Assembly (NCBI GenBank): GCA_963707965.1
Contig: CAVPRR010000006.1
Coordinates: 186,001 to 250,000 of the forward strand
Length of the DNA: 64,000 bases
Reading direction: 5' to 3'
Source of the DNA: VRUE01 sp963707965
GTDB taxonomy: Bacteria > Actinomycetota > Thermoleophilia > Solirubrobacterales > 70-9
Shown here: in pieces, positions 1 to 8,917 of the stretch
Layout of the letters: each line of letters opens with the position of its first letter
Position numbering within the stretch: position 1 is the first letter of the stretch
The notes under the pieces: model-generated
Seen by the model: the letters and a program-made list of their open reading frames with translations, nothing else
What the model was told of the DNA's origin: nothing
Database searches by the model: none
Translations under genes and position numbers: made by a program

Positions 1-2
1 CG

Positions 3-2303
3 CTTCCCGGGGCGACGATGCCGGGCGGCGAGAAGCTGGGCGAGGCGAAGCTCCGCGGGGTGAAGTCCCAGGGGATGATCCTCTCCGCCGCCGAGCTGGA
101 GATCGCCGAGGAGGCGGCGGGGATCATGGTGCTCGAGGACGGGGCCGCTCCCGGGTCGCCCCTCTCCGAGCTGCTGCCGCTTGCCGAGCCGGTGCTCGAG
201 CTGGAGGTGACCCCCAACCGGGTCGACTGCTTCGGCGTCTACGGCGTGGCGCGGGAGGTGCACGCGATCACCTCTGCGCCGCTCGGTCCCGAGCCCTGGG
301 CGGAGGACGCGCCGGCCGAGGGTGAGGGCGAGGCCGGCGACCACGCCTCGGTGGCGGTCGAGGTCCCCGAGCTCTGTCCGCGCTTCACTGCGCGCGTCTT
401 CACCGGCGTCGAGATCGGGCCCTCGCCGGCCTGGCTGCAGGCGCGGCTCAGCGCCGCCGGGCAGCGGCCGATCAACAACGTCGTCGACATCACCAACTAC
501 GTGATGCTGCTGACCGCGCAGCCGCTGCACGCCTTCGACCTCGACAGGGTGCCGGACGGGGCGCTGACCATCCGCGCCGCCACCGAGGGAGAGAAGATGA
601 CGACGCTCGACGACGTCGAGCGGACCTTCGACGCCGAGACCGTGCTGGTCTGTGACCGCAACGGGCCCTCCGGGATCGCCGGGATCATGGGCGGCCAGGT
701 CTCGGAGGTCTCCGGGGAGACGACGCGGGTGCTGCTCGAGGTCGCCAACTGGAACGGCACGAACATCCTGCGCACCTCGCGCCTGCTCGGCCTGCGCTCG
801 GAGGCATCCTCCCGCTTCGAGAAGCAGCTGCACCCGGACCTCTGCCTGCGGGCGCAGAGGATCGCCTCGCAGCTGATGGTCGAGCTCTGCGGCGCCAAGC
901 TCGTGCCGGGCACGATCGACGTCGCGGCGGAGATCCCCGCACCGCATCGCGTCGCGCTGCGCGGCGCCCGGGTCGAGGGCCTGCTCGGGATGCGGATCGA
1001 TCAGGCCGACCAGGTCGCCTACCTGGAGCGGCTCGGCTTCGGGGTCGAGGTCGACGGTGAGGACCTGGTTGTAGAGGTCCCGCCCGACCGTCATTACGAC
1101 GTCACCCGCGAGGCCGACCTGATCGAGGAGGTGGCGCGGGTCCACGGCCTCGACGAGCACCTGCCCTCGACGCTGCCCGCGCTGGCGGGCCAGGCCGGCG
1201 GGCTGACACGGGAACAGCGGCTGCGCCGCCGCACCGAGGACGCGATGCGCGACCTCGGCTTCGACGAGATCGTCGGTTGGAGCTTCACCGACCCTGGCGA
1301 GCCGGAGCGGCTGCGGATCCCCGCGGACGATCCCCGCGCCGGCGGGGTTGCGATCTCGAATCCCCTCTCCGAGGACCAGTCGGCGATGAGGACGACTCTG
1401 CTGGGCTCGCTGCTCGACGTCGCGCAGCGGAACCTCGCCCACGGCGCCGAGCACGTCGCGCTCTTCGAGTCGGGCCGCATCTACCTGCAGGCCGCCAACC
1501 CGGCTGACGACCCGCAGGCTGCGGGCGACCTGGGCGTCGACGGGCCGCTGGCGGGCAGCTTCCTCGGCGAGCGGCCGGCGCCGGTCGGCGAGCCACACCG
1601 GCTCGGCTGCCTTGCCGTGGGCCCGCTCGCCGGCGGGTCGTGGCGGGGCGGGGGAGAGCCGGCCGACTACTTTGCCCTGAAGGGCGTGCTGGAGGGGCTG
1701 GCCGCGAGGCTCGGTGTGCAGCTCGACTTCGAGGAGGCCACGGAGCCGTTCCTGCATCCCGGTCGCGCCGCGCGGGTCAGCGTTGCCAACGCCAACGGGG
1801 GCAATGACGCCAACGACACCGCGGCCGCCACCGACACCGCGGCCGCCACCGACACCCCGGCCGCCAACGGGGTCGCGGCCGCCGCCGCCGGCTGGATCGG
1901 TGAGCTGCACCCCCTGGTCTGCCGGCAGTGGGACATCGAGGCGGGCGTGGCCTTCGAGGTCGGGCTTGCGGCGCTTGTCGGTGCTGCCAGCTCCGGCGCG
2001 GAGGACTTCGAGGACGCCACCACGTTCCCCGCCGTCCGCCAGGACCTCGCCGTGGTCGTGCCCGACGAGATCCCGGCTGCGCGCGTGCGGGAGGCCGTGC
2101 TTGCCGGCGGCGGCGAGCTGTTGCGCTCGGCCGAGGTCTTCGACCTATACGAAGGGGAGCAGCTTGGCAAGGGCCGCAAGAGCCTCGCCCTGCGCCTCGA
2201 GTTCCGGGCGGACGACCGCACCCTGACCGACGAGGAGGTCGCCGCCCTGCGCGAGCCGATCGCCGCTCGACTCGATACGATTGGAGGGTCGATCCGTGAG
2301 TGA
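3..2303 (+). CDS. pheT: Phenylalanyl-tRNA synthetase beta subunit, 5' end outside the window
   Basis: Beta chain of the cytoplasmic alpha2-beta2 enzyme that charges tRNA-Phe. The frame is open from base 3, and the first residues (LPGATMPGGEKLGEAKLRG) match the end of the EMAP-like tRNA-binding domain, so the true start lies to the left and the ATG at 18 is internal. Then follow the B3/B4 editing region (NNVVDITNY, HAFDLD), the B5 domain (around RVALRGARVEGLLGM), the catalytic-like core and a C-terminal ferredoxin-fold anticodon-binding domain starting near FPAVRQDLAVVV. An Ala/Thr/Asp-rich insert coded by three 18-bp repeats (1815-1868) interrupts the core and is not part of the family fold. 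The stop overlaps the GTG start of argC, so the two are probably co-transcribed. Confidence 0.96.
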   Translation, partial: LPGATMPGGEKLGEAKLRGVKSQGMILSAAELEIAEEAAGIMVLEDGAAPGSPLSELLPLAEPVLELEVTPNRVDCFGVYGVAREVHAITSAPLGPEPWAEDAPAEGEGEAGDHASVAVEVPELCPRFTARVFTGVEIGPSPAWLQARLSAAGQRPINNVVDITNYVMLLTAQPLHAFDLDRVPDGALTIRAATEGEKMTTLDDVERTFDAETVLVCDRNGPSGIAGIMGGQVSEVSGETTRVLLEVANWNGTNILRTSRLLGLRSEASSRFEKQLHPDLCLRAQRIASQLMVELCGAKLVPGTIDVAAEIPAPHRVALRGARVEGLLGMRIDQADQVAYLERLGFGVEVDGEDLVVEVPPDRHYDVTREADLIEEVARVHGLDEHLPSTLPALAGQAGGLTREQRLRRRTEDAMRDLGFDEIVGWSFTDPGEPERLRIPADDPRAGGVAISNPLSEDQSAMRTTLLGSLLDVAQRNLAHGAEHVALFESGRIYLQAANPADDPQAAGDLGVDGPLAGSFLGERPAPVGEPHRLGCLAVGPLAGGSWRGGGEPADYFALKGVLEGLAARLGVQLDFEEATEPFLHPGRAARVSVANANGGNDANDTAAATDTAAATDTPAANGVAAAAAGWIGELHPLVCRQWDIEAGVAFEVGLAALVGAASSGAEDFEDATTFPAVRQDLAVVVPDEIPAARVREAVLAGGGELLRSAEVFDLYEGEQLGKGRKSLALRLEFRADDRTLTDEEVAALREPIAARLDTIGGSIRE

Positions 2304-3351
2304 CGCGCGCAGCCAACCGCCGAATGACACACGGGCCCAGCCGCTCGACGGCGACCCGGCCGCCCGGGTCCTGGTCGCCGGCGCCTCAGGCTTCACCGGC
2401 GCCCTCGCCGCGCAGCTCGTCTGGCGCCATCCGCGTCTCGAGCTGGTCGCGATCACATCGCGCAGCGACGCCGGCACGCGGCTCGACCGCCTCTACCCCC
2501 GCTACAGGGTTCCGCTGGAGCTGACCGAGCTCGACCTCGACTCGCTCGAGGGCGTCGACGCGGCGATCGTCGCCTACCCGCATGGCGCATCGGCGCCGAC
2601 CGTCGCCGCACTGCGCGGGCTCGGCGTGCTGGTCGTCGACCTCTCCGCCGACTTCCGGCTGCGCGACCTGCCGACCTACGAGCGCTGGTACGGCGAGCAC
2701 GGCGCGCCCGAGTTGCTCGAGGGCGCCGTCTACGGCCTCACCGAGCTCTACCGCGACGAGCTGCGCAAGGCCGAGCTGGTCGCAACCCCCGGCTGCTACC
2801 CGACGGCAAGCGTGCTGGCACTGGCGCCGCTGGCCGAGCGCGGCCTGCTCGGCGATGTGGTGATCGATGCCAAGCAGGGCGTCTCCGGCGCCGGTCGTGG
2901 CGGCGGCGACGCGATGCACTACGTGACGATGGACGAGAACGCCTTCGCCTACAGGACCGAGGGCCATCGCCACCGGCCCGAGATCGAACAGGAGCTGGCG
3001 GCCCTGGGCAGCCCCGCGCCCGTCACCTTCGTCCCACACCTGATGCCGCTGGACCAGGGGGAGCTGACCAGCTGCTACGCGCAGACGATCGAGCCCATCT
3101 CCAGGGAGGAGGTGCAGGCCCTCTATGCCGAGCGCTACGCGGGCGAGCCCTTCGTCCACGCGGTCGAGGCCCCACCCGGCCTGCGCGACGTCCGCGACAC
3201 CAACGAGTGCCACGTCTACGTCACGGTCGAGGAGCGCGGCCGCGTCCTCGCCTTCTCGGCAATCGACAACCTCTGGAAGGGAGCCTCCGGCCAGGCGGTC
3301 CAGAACCTCAACCTGATGCTGGGACTCGAGGAGACGGAGGGCCTGGAATGA
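2296..3351 (+). CDS. argC: N-acetyl-gamma-glutamyl-phosphate reductase
   Basis: Third step of arginine synthesis: NADPH-dependent reduction of N-acetylglutamyl phosphate to the semialdehyde, in the cytoplasm. The protein has 351 residues, with a nucleotide-binding GASGFTG near the N-terminus and the catalytic cysteine in PGCYPT (Cys167). GTG at 2296 is preferred over the TTG at 2281 because GGAGGG at 2283-2288 is well placed as its ribosome binding site. The start overlaps the pheT stop (GTGAGTGA), and the stop overlaps the argJ ATG, so translational coupling is likely. Length and motifs are normal for the family. Confidence 0.95.
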   Translation: MSDARSQPPNDTRAQPLDGDPAARVLVAGASGFTGALAAQLVWRHPRLELVAITSRSDAGTRLDRLYPRYRVPLELTELDLDSLEGVDAAIVAYPHGASAPTVAALRGLGVLVVDLSADFRLRDLPTYERWYGEHGAPELLEGAVYGLTELYRDELRKAELVATPGCYPTASVLALAPLAERGLLGDVVIDAKQGVSGAGRGGGDAMHYVTMDENAFAYRTEGHRHRPEIEQELAALGSPAPVTFVPHLMPLDQGELTSCYAQTIEPISREEVQALYAERYAGEPFVHAVEAPPGLRDVRDTNECHVYVTVEERGRVLAFSAIDNLWKGASGQAVQNLNLMLGLEETEGLE

Positions 3352-4553
3352 CCCCTGGCGAACCGCCCGTGAGCACCGCCGCCGAGGAGCGGTCGAGCAT
3401 GCCGTTCTTCCACTCCCGCTGGGTCGAGCCCCCGGCCGGGGTCGAGGAGCTGAGCCCCGCCACGCTGGCGCCCGGCTTTGCGGCCGGAGCCGTGGCCTGC
3501 GGGTTGAAGGAGAGCGGCAAGACAGACACCGCGGTCGTCGTCGCGCGCTCCGAGCGCTGCGATTCGGCGCTGCTGCTCACCCGCAACGCTGCCGCCGCGG
3601 CGCCGGTGCGGGTCTGCCGCGAGCGCTGCGACCCGGGCGGGATCCGCGCCGTCGCCGTCAAGTCCGGAAACGCGAACGCCGCCACCGGCGAGCAGGGGAT
3701 GCGCGACGCCCTCGCCATCCAGGCTGCGGCGGCGGAGGAGTTGGGTCTCGATCCATCCGCGGTTGCGGTTGCGGCAACCGGGAGAATCGGTGAGGCGCTG
3801 CCGATGGAAAAGGTCCTGGACGGCACCCGGCGCGCTGCGATCGCGGTGCGCCCCGACGGCGGCGAGGAGTTTGCCAGGGCGATCATGACCACCGATGCCT
3901 TTCCGAAGCGCTGCACCGTGCGCTGCGATGGCGTCACCCTCTCGGCGCAGGCCAAGGGTGCGGGGATGATCCAGCCCGGCTTCGCCACCATGCTGTGCTT
4001 CGTGCAGACCGACGCGCTGGTGGAGGACGCAGGGGGAGCTCTGCGCGCCGCCGTCGAGGGGTCCTTCGAACGAATCACCGTGGACGGGCAGATGAGCACC
4101 AACGACATGGTGCTCCTGCAGAGCAGCGGCGAGTCGGGCCGGCCACTGCCGGCGGGGCTCCTCGACACGGTGCTGCTGCAACTGGCGCTGGCCATCGTCG
4201 CCGACGGCGAGGGAGCGACACGGGTCTGCCGGGCCGAGGTACGGGAGGCAGCCTCCCCAGAGGAGGCGGAGCGCGTGGCGCGCGCCGTCGCCAACTCGCC
4301 GCTCGTCAAGACCGCCCTGTTCGGGCACGATCCCAACGGCTGGGGGCGCGTCGCGCAGGCGGCGGGAATGGCGCTGGCCGGCGGCGAGCTCCCTGAGCTT
4401 GGACTCGATCACGTTGACGCCGCCGAACTCGCCGGTGAGGCGACCGAGGTCCAGCTCTCGGTGCGGCTGGGGCGTGGCGAGGCCGAGGCGCACGTCTACT
4501 TCTCCGACCTCTCCTATCGCTACGTCGAGATCAACGCGGAGTACACGACATGA
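3348..4553 (+). CDS. argJ: Bifunctional ornithine acetyltransferase / N-acetylglutamate synthase
   Basis: ArgJ transfers the acetyl group from N-acetylornithine to glutamate, which makes the pathway cyclic. Many homologues also use acetyl-CoA. The 401-residue precursor shows AKGAGMIQPG and ATML, where the family cleaves itself; the nucleophilic threonine is Thr214. It ends with the typical YVEINAEYTT. ATG at 3348 overlaps the argC stop (ATGA). GTG 3369 and ATG 3399 are possible later starts, and conserved-looking sequence begins only near FHSRWVEP. The last codons and the stop are partly duplicated several times downstream (4542-4612). Confidence 0.95.
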   Translation: MTPGEPPVSTAAEERSSMPFFHSRWVEPPAGVEELSPATLAPGFAAGAVACGLKESGKTDTAVVVARSERCDSALLLTRNAAAAAPVRVCRERCDPGGIRAVAVKSGNANAATGEQGMRDALAIQAAAAEELGLDPSAVAVAATGRIGEALPMEKVLDGTRRAAIAVRPDGGEEFARAIMTTDAFPKRCTVRCDGVTLSAQAKGAGMIQPGFATMLCFVQTDALVEDAGGALRAAVEGSFERITVDGQMSTNDMVLLQSSGESGRPLPAGLLDTVLLQLALAIVADGEGATRVCRAEVREAASPEEAERVARAVANSPLVKTALFGHDPNGWGRVAQAAGMALAGGELPELGLDHVDAAELAGEATEVQLSVRLGRGEAEAHVYFSDLSYRYVEINAEYTT

Positions 4554-4612
4554 GCTGGTACACGACATGAGCGCGGAGTTCACGACATGAGCGCGGAGTA
4601 CACGACATGAGC
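4542..4612 (+). repeat. Tandem copies of the argJ stop-codon segment
   Basis: The junction between argJ and argB contains four imperfect copies of a short unit built on ACACGACATGAGC, three of them preceded by GCGGAGT. The first copy contains the genuine argJ stop and the others repeat it out of context. Each copy holds ATGA, a start-stop overlap of the kind used at neighbouring gene junctions. It looks like a local duplication by slippage. Confidence 0.8.
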
Positions 4613-4632
4613 CGCGAAGGAAGGGAAGGCGG

Positions 4633-5496
4633 ATGACCGAGCAAGCGTCGGGAGCGGGCGGGGCCAGCGTCGAGACCCTCCTCGAGGCCCTGCCCTACAT
4701 AAGGGAGTTCCACGGCCGCACGGTGGTCATCAAGTACGGCGGCTCGGCGATGCGGGAGGAGGAGCTGCGGGAGGGGTTCGCGACCGACGTCGTGCTGCTC
4801 AAGTACGTCGGCCTCAACCCGGTGATCGTGCACGGCGGCGGCCCCGAGATCACCCACTATATGGAGCGGCTGGGGCTCGAGGTTCGCTTCCACGAGGGGC
4901 TGCGGGTCTCCGACGAGGAGACGGTCGAGGTGGCGCGGATGGTGCTGCTCGGCAAGCTCAACTCCGACATCGTGCAGCGGCTCAACCGCCACGGGCAGCC
5001 GGCGGTCGGCCTCTCCGGCCAGGACGGGTCGCTGTTCGAGGTGGCGCCGGTTCCCAACGCCGAGCAGGTCGGCTTCGTCGGCTCGATCGAGCGGGTCGAC
5101 GTCGACGTCCTCAACCACATCGCCGAGGACTACATCCCGGTCGTGGCCTCCTCGGCCTCCGACCGCGACGGGCATCCCTACAACGTCAACGCCGACGAGG
5201 CGGCGGGCAAGGTTGCCGCGGCGCTCGGCGCCTACAAGGCCGTGTTCCTCACCGACGTCGCAGGCTGGCTTGCCGACCCCGCGGATGAGGAATCGCTGAT
5301 CTCGCGGGCCACGGTCGGCGAGGTGGAGGAGAAGCTGGAATCCGTCGATGGCGGGATGCGGCCGAAGCTGGCGGCCTGCGTCGACGCGATCCAGGGGGGC
5401 GCCCAGTCGGCCCACATCATCGACGGGCGCCAGCCCCACAGCCTCCTGCTCGAGCTCTTCACCGACGCTGGCATCGGGACCATGGTGACCTCGTGA
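4633..5496 (+). CDS. argB: Acetylglutamate kinase
   Basis: Phosphorylates N-acetylglutamate with ATP, usually the arginine-feedback-controlled step. The 287-residue protein belongs to the amino-acid kinase fold: VVIKYGGSAM near the N-terminus (Lys34 in the phosphate-binding loop), HGGGPEI for substrate binding, and the NVNADEAAGKVA and GGMRPKL segments toward the C-terminus. A purine-rich GGAAGGGAAGG precedes the ATG. It lies between argJ and argD in one operon. The short N-terminal extension is compatible with arginine-sensitive members, but I cannot show sensitivity. Confidence 0.95.
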   Translation: MTEQASGAGGASVETLLEALPYIREFHGRTVVIKYGGSAMREEELREGFATDVVLLKYVGLNPVIVHGGGPEITHYMERLGLEVRFHEGLRVSDEETVEVARMVLLGKLNSDIVQRLNRHGQPAVGLSGQDGSLFEVAPVPNAEQVGFVGSIERVDVDVLNHIAEDYIPVVASSASDRDGHPYNVNADEAAGKVAAALGAYKAVFLTDVAGWLADPADEESLISRATVGEVEEKLESVDGGMRPKLAACVDAIQGGAQSAHIIDGRQPHSLLLELFTDAGIGTMVTS

Positions 5497-5508
5497 GCCC
5501 CCGAACCA

Positions 5509-5600
5509 TGGAGACCCCATGAGCGAGGCGACCCCGTGAGTACCGCGGACCATGGCGACGCCATGAGTACCGCGGGCCATGGCGACGCCATGAGCCTGGC
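5509..5600 (+). repeat. Repeated start-codon segment between argB and argD
   Basis: The argB-argD junction holds several near-copies of a unit like CCATGGCGACGCCATGAG. This gives candidate starts at 5519 (ATG, out of frame with argD), 5536 (GTG), 5563 (ATG) and 5590 (ATG), the last three in the argD frame. It parallels the duplicated argJ stop upstream. The repeated starts make the N-terminus of ArgD ambiguous. Confidence 0.75.
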
Positions 5601-6780
5601 GGACCTGCAGGCCCTCGAGGAGCGCTACCTGATGCAGACCTACCGGCGCGCGGCGGTCGAGTTCGTGCGGGGCGAGGGGGCCGTCCTCTGGGACTCCGAG
5701 GGCAGGGAGTACCTCGACTTCCTCGCCGGCATCTCGGTCTGCTCCATCGGCCACTGCCATCCGGCTGTGGTCGAGGCGGTGCGCGAGCAGGCCGGGAGGC
5801 TGATGCACGTCTCCAACCTCTTCTACACAGAGCCAATGGTTCGGCTCGCGAAGCGGCTCTCGGAGTCGAGCCTGGGCGGCCGCGTTTTCTTCTCCAACTC
5901 GGGGGCCGAGGCCAACGAGTGCGCGATCAAGATCGCCCGCAAGCACGCTCACGGTCGGGGTGTCGACGCTCCGGAGATCCTCAGCTTCGAGGGGGACTTT
6001 CACGGCCGCACCTACGGGGCTCTGTCGGCCACGCCGAAGCTGGCGGAGAACGAGGCGCTCGGGCCGATGCTCTCCGGCTTCCGCTCGGTCCCGATCAACG
6101 ACGCCGGCGCGCTGCGCGACGCGGTCTATGAGAACACGGCAGCGGTGTTGATCGAGCCGATCCAGGGGGAGGCCGGCGTCTACCCGATCGCCGACGAGGT
6201 CCTGCTTGCCGCCCGCGAGGCCTGCGACGAGGTCGGGGCCCTGCTGATCCTCGACGAGGTCCAGACCGGGATCGGGAGGACGGGCTCGCTGTGGGCCTAC
6301 GAGCAGACGCCGGTGCGGCCCGACCTGCTGACCACCGCCAAGGCGCTTGGCGGGGGCCTCCCGATTGGGGCCTGCATTGCCTCGCCAGAGGCCGGGGACG
6401 TGCTGGGGCGTGGCGATCACGGCTCGACCTTCGCCGGAGGCGCCGTCGCCTCGGCGGCGGCCCTCGCCGTGCTCGACGTCGTCGACGATCCGTCGCTGCT
6501 GCGGGGTGTGCGCGAGCGCGGCGCCGCCCTGCGCGAGGCGCTGCTCGCCCTCGAGGGCGTCCGCGAGGTGCGGGGGCGCGGCCTGATGCTGGGGGTCGGC
6601 CTCGAGGAGGCCATCGACGCCGGGAGCCTCGGGAACGAGCTGCTGGAGCGCGGCCTGATCGTCAACGTCCCCGAGCCCGGGACGGTGCGACTCCTGCCCC
6701 CGCTGACGGTCGATTCGACCCAGATCGAGAAGGCCGTTGCCCTGATCGGCGAATCGCTCCTAAGCTACGCGGCAACATGA
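5590..6780 (+). CDS. argD: Acetylornithine aminotransferase
   Basis: PLP-dependent transaminase that converts N-acetylglutamate semialdehyde to N-acetylornithine. With ATG 5590 it has 396 residues. Class-III motifs are clear: FFSNSGAEANECAIK, the PLP aspartate segment LLILDEVQTGIGRTG, and the Schiff-base lysine in TTAKALGGGLP (Lys251). ATG 5590 is preferred because homology begins with LADLQALEERYLMQTY. The starts at 5536 and 5563 lie in duplicated junction sequence and would add repeat-coded residues. The stop overlaps the ATG of the next gene (ATGA at 6777). Confidence 0.94.
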   Translation: MSLADLQALEERYLMQTYRRAAVEFVRGEGAVLWDSEGREYLDFLAGISVCSIGHCHPAVVEAVREQAGRLMHVSNLFYTEPMVRLAKRLSESSLGGRVFFSNSGAEANECAIKIARKHAHGRGVDAPEILSFEGDFHGRTYGALSATPKLAENEALGPMLSGFRSVPINDAGALRDAVYENTAAVLIEPIQGEAGVYPIADEVLLAAREACDEVGALLILDEVQTGIGRTGSLWAYEQTPVRPDLLTTAKALGGGLPIGACIASPEAGDVLGRGDHGSTFAGGAVASAAALAVLDVVDDPSLLRGVRERGAALREALLALEGVREVRGRGLMLGVGLEEAIDAGSLGNELLERGLIVNVPEPGTVRLLPPLTVDSTQIEKAVALIGESLLSYAAT

Positions 6781-7316
6781 GCTCGGAGAAGCTCCCGCCA
6801 GAGCGGCGACCTCCCGCCTCGGCCGCCGACGCGGTGGAGCGGTTGGCCCGGATCGTCAATGCAGCCGAGCAGGCGGCGGCAAGTGTGATCGACGACGCCG
6901 AGAAGGAAGCACATCGGTATGTGGCAGAGGCGGCGGCCCGGGCCGACCGAATCGTCGCCGAACGTCTCCGGGAGCTTGCCGACGAGCTCGATCCGCCCGG
7001 TTCGGGGGCCCCTGATTCCGGTGAGGCTCGTGCGCCTCACCTGAAGCCGGTCGAGCCGGCCCCGGTGGAAGAGGAGCCGCCGGCACTGCAGGATCCCGGC
7101 TCCACCGGCGAGGAGTGGCTCGCGTCGCGCCGCTCCGGCTCCGCCGGGGAAGGGCCGCCCGCAGCGCGCTCGGCGTCGGCGGGCGCGCGGTTGCTGGCGA
7201 CGCAGATGGCGGTGTCCGGCTCCAGCCGGACGGACATCGAGGCAGAGATGCGGGGACGCTTCGACATCCAGGACACCCGTGAAATCCTTGACGCGATACT
7301 CGGACCGGAGGAATAG
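6777..7316 (+). CDS. Uncharacterised coiled-coil protein in the arginine operon
   Basis: The 179-residue protein is not recognised. Residues about 15-75 form a long helix rich in Ala, Glu and Arg (VERLARIVNAAEQAAASVID onward) that resembles the coiled coils of DivIVA-like or ATP-synthase-b-like proteins. A low-complexity Pro/Gly/Glu linker follows. The last 45 residues (LLATQMAVSGSSRTDIEAEM onward) look folded and may be the conserved part. It is translationally coupled to argD and precedes a membrane-anchored protein, so a septum, envelope or scaffolding role is possible but only inferred. No signal peptide or membrane segment is visible. Confidence 0.7.
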   Translation: MSSEKLPPERRPPASAADAVERLARIVNAAEQAAASVIDDAEKEAHRYVAEAAARADRIVAERLRELADELDPPGSGAPDSGEARAPHLKPVEPAPVEEEPPALQDPGSTGEEWLASRRSGSAGEGPPAARSASAGARLLATQMAVSGSSRTDIEAEMRGRFDIQDTREILDAILGPEE

Positions 7317-7321
7317 ACCCG

Positions 7322-7627
7322 ATGCAAGATGACGGAACACACGAGCACGGAAACGCCCGTCTGCTGATCGCCGGGCTGATCGCGGTCATCATCGGGTTGA
7401 TCGTGGCGATCGTCGTGATCGCCAGCGACAACGGCGACGAAACGACGTCGACGCCGTCGACGATCACCACGCTGCCCACGACTACCGAGCCGACAACCAC
7501 GGAATCCACCACCGAAGCGACCACCGAACCGACCACAACTGGCGCGACCACCACGACGACCGCCCCGACGACGCCGACCACGACTGAAGAAGAAGAAGGC
7601 GGGAGCGGCGGGCTCCCCGCGCCCTGA
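7322..7627 (+). CDS. Small membrane-anchored protein with a Thr-rich exported tail
   Basis: 101 residues with a short polar N-terminus, one strongly hydrophobic helix at about 15-38 (LLIAGLIAVIIGLIVAIVVI) and then a mucin-like tail of Thr, Glu and Pro repeats ending in GGSGGLPAP. The topology suggests an N-in anchor with the tail outside the membrane. Such tails are often wall-spanning linkers or glycosylation targets. No catalytic motif is visible and the function is unknown. It starts 5 bp after the preceding stop and 12 bp separate it from argG, so it is probably part of the arg transcript. Confidence 0.65.
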   Translation: MQDDGTHEHGNARLLIAGLIAVIIGLIVAIVVIASDNGDETTSTPSTITTLPTTTEPTTTESTTEATTEPTTTGATTTTTAPTTPTTTEEEEGGSGGLPAP

Positions 7628-7639
7628 GGCCGCACCCCG

Positions 7640-8917
7640 ATGGCCGAGCAACAGTCCGAGCACACCCGCACCGCGGGTTATGAGGCCGACCCCGCCGAGG
7701 TGAAGCGGGTGCTCCTGCTCTACTCGGGCGGGCTGGACACCAGCGTGATGCTGAAATGGATCCAGGACCGCTACGACGCCGAGGTCGTCTGCCTGACGGT
7801 CAACCTCGGGCAGCCCGGCGAGGACTACGCCGTGATCGAGGACAAGGCGAAGCGACTCGGCGCCGTCGAGTGTCACGTGGTGGACGCGCGCGAGCGGTTC
7901 GCCCGGGACTTCGTCGTCCCGGCGATCAAGGCGAATGCCCTCTACGGGGACGGCTACCCGCTGTTCACGGCGCTCGGCCGGCCGCTGATCGCCGAGCTGG
8001 CGGTCGAGCGGGCGCGGGCAAGCGGCTGCGACACGGTCGCCCACGGCTGCACCGGCAAGGGCAACGACCAGGTGCGGATCGAGGCGACGGTCGCGACGCT
8101 GGCGCCGGAGCTGAAAACGATCGCCCCGGTGCGCGCCTGGCAGATGGGCCGCGAGGAGGAGATCGCCTACGCCCGCGAGCACGGAATCCCCGTCAAGGGG
8201 GGGACCGAGGAGGCGCCCTACTCGATCGACGACAACCTCTGGGGCCGCTCCTCGGAGGGCCGCTGGATCGAGGATCTGGAGCACGCCCCCGAGGACGACG
8301 TCTTCCAGCTCGTCACCCGTCCCGAGGAGGCGCCCGACGAGCCGGAGCTGGTGAGCGTCGAGTTCGAGGCGGGGGTGCCGGTGGGATTGAACGGCGAGCG
8401 CCTCGAGCTGGTCGACCTGCTCGAACGCACCGCCGAGATCGGCGGGCGCCACGGCGTCGGCATCGTCGACCACATCGAGGACCGCATCGTCGGGCTCAAG
8501 GTCCGCGACATCTACGAGGCCCCGGCGGCGGCGATCCTGCTGAGCGCCCACCGAGAGCTCGAGAAGCTGGTCGGGACCATCCACCAAAACCAGTTCAAGC
8601 CGGGCCTGGACCAGCGCTGGGCCTACCTGGTCTACGCGGGGCTCTGGTGGGAGCCGCTGCGCTCCGACCTCGACGCCTACATGGACGCGGTCAACGCCCA
8701 GGTGACGGGGACGATCGGGCTGAAGCTCTACAAGGGCAGCGCGCGGGTGGTCACCCGCTCCTCGCCCAACGCCGTCTATGACGCCGACCTCGCCTCGTTC
8801 GCCGAGTCGGGCGGCCTCTTCTCCCAGGCCGCCTCGCCGGGCTTCATCGAGATCTGGTCGCTGCAGTCGCGGATGGCGCACCGAATAAGGCAGCGGGGGA
8901 GGGGAGAAGAGGCCTGA
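7640..8917 (+). CDS. argG: Argininosuccinate synthase
   Basis: Joins citrulline and aspartate using ATP, the penultimate step to arginine. 425 residues. The N-type ATP pyrophosphatase loop YSGGLDTS is at residues 28-35, followed by VVCLTVNLGQ. The substrate-binding GCTGKGNDQVR and the C-terminal tetramerisation segment are present. About 20 residues precede the usual start of homology, so translation might begin later, but no better site is obvious. The stop overlaps the next ATG (TGATG). argF, argR and argH, often neighbours in actinobacteria, are not in the window. Confidence 0.95.
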   Translation: MAEQQSEHTRTAGYEADPAEVKRVLLLYSGGLDTSVMLKWIQDRYDAEVVCLTVNLGQPGEDYAVIEDKAKRLGAVECHVVDARERFARDFVVPAIKANALYGDGYPLFTALGRPLIAELAVERARASGCDTVAHGCTGKGNDQVRIEATVATLAPELKTIAPVRAWQMGREEEIAYAREHGIPVKGGTEEAPYSIDDNLWGRSSEGRWIEDLEHAPEDDVFQLVTRPEEAPDEPELVSVEFEAGVPVGLNGERLELVDLLERTAEIGGRHGVGIVDHIEDRIVGLKVRDIYEAPAAAILLSAHRELEKLVGTIHQNQFKPGLDQRWAYLVYAGLWWEPLRSDLDAYMDAVNAQVTGTIGLKLYKGSARVVTRSSPNAVYDADLASFAESGGLFSQAASPGFIEIWSLQSRMAHRIRQRGRGEEA

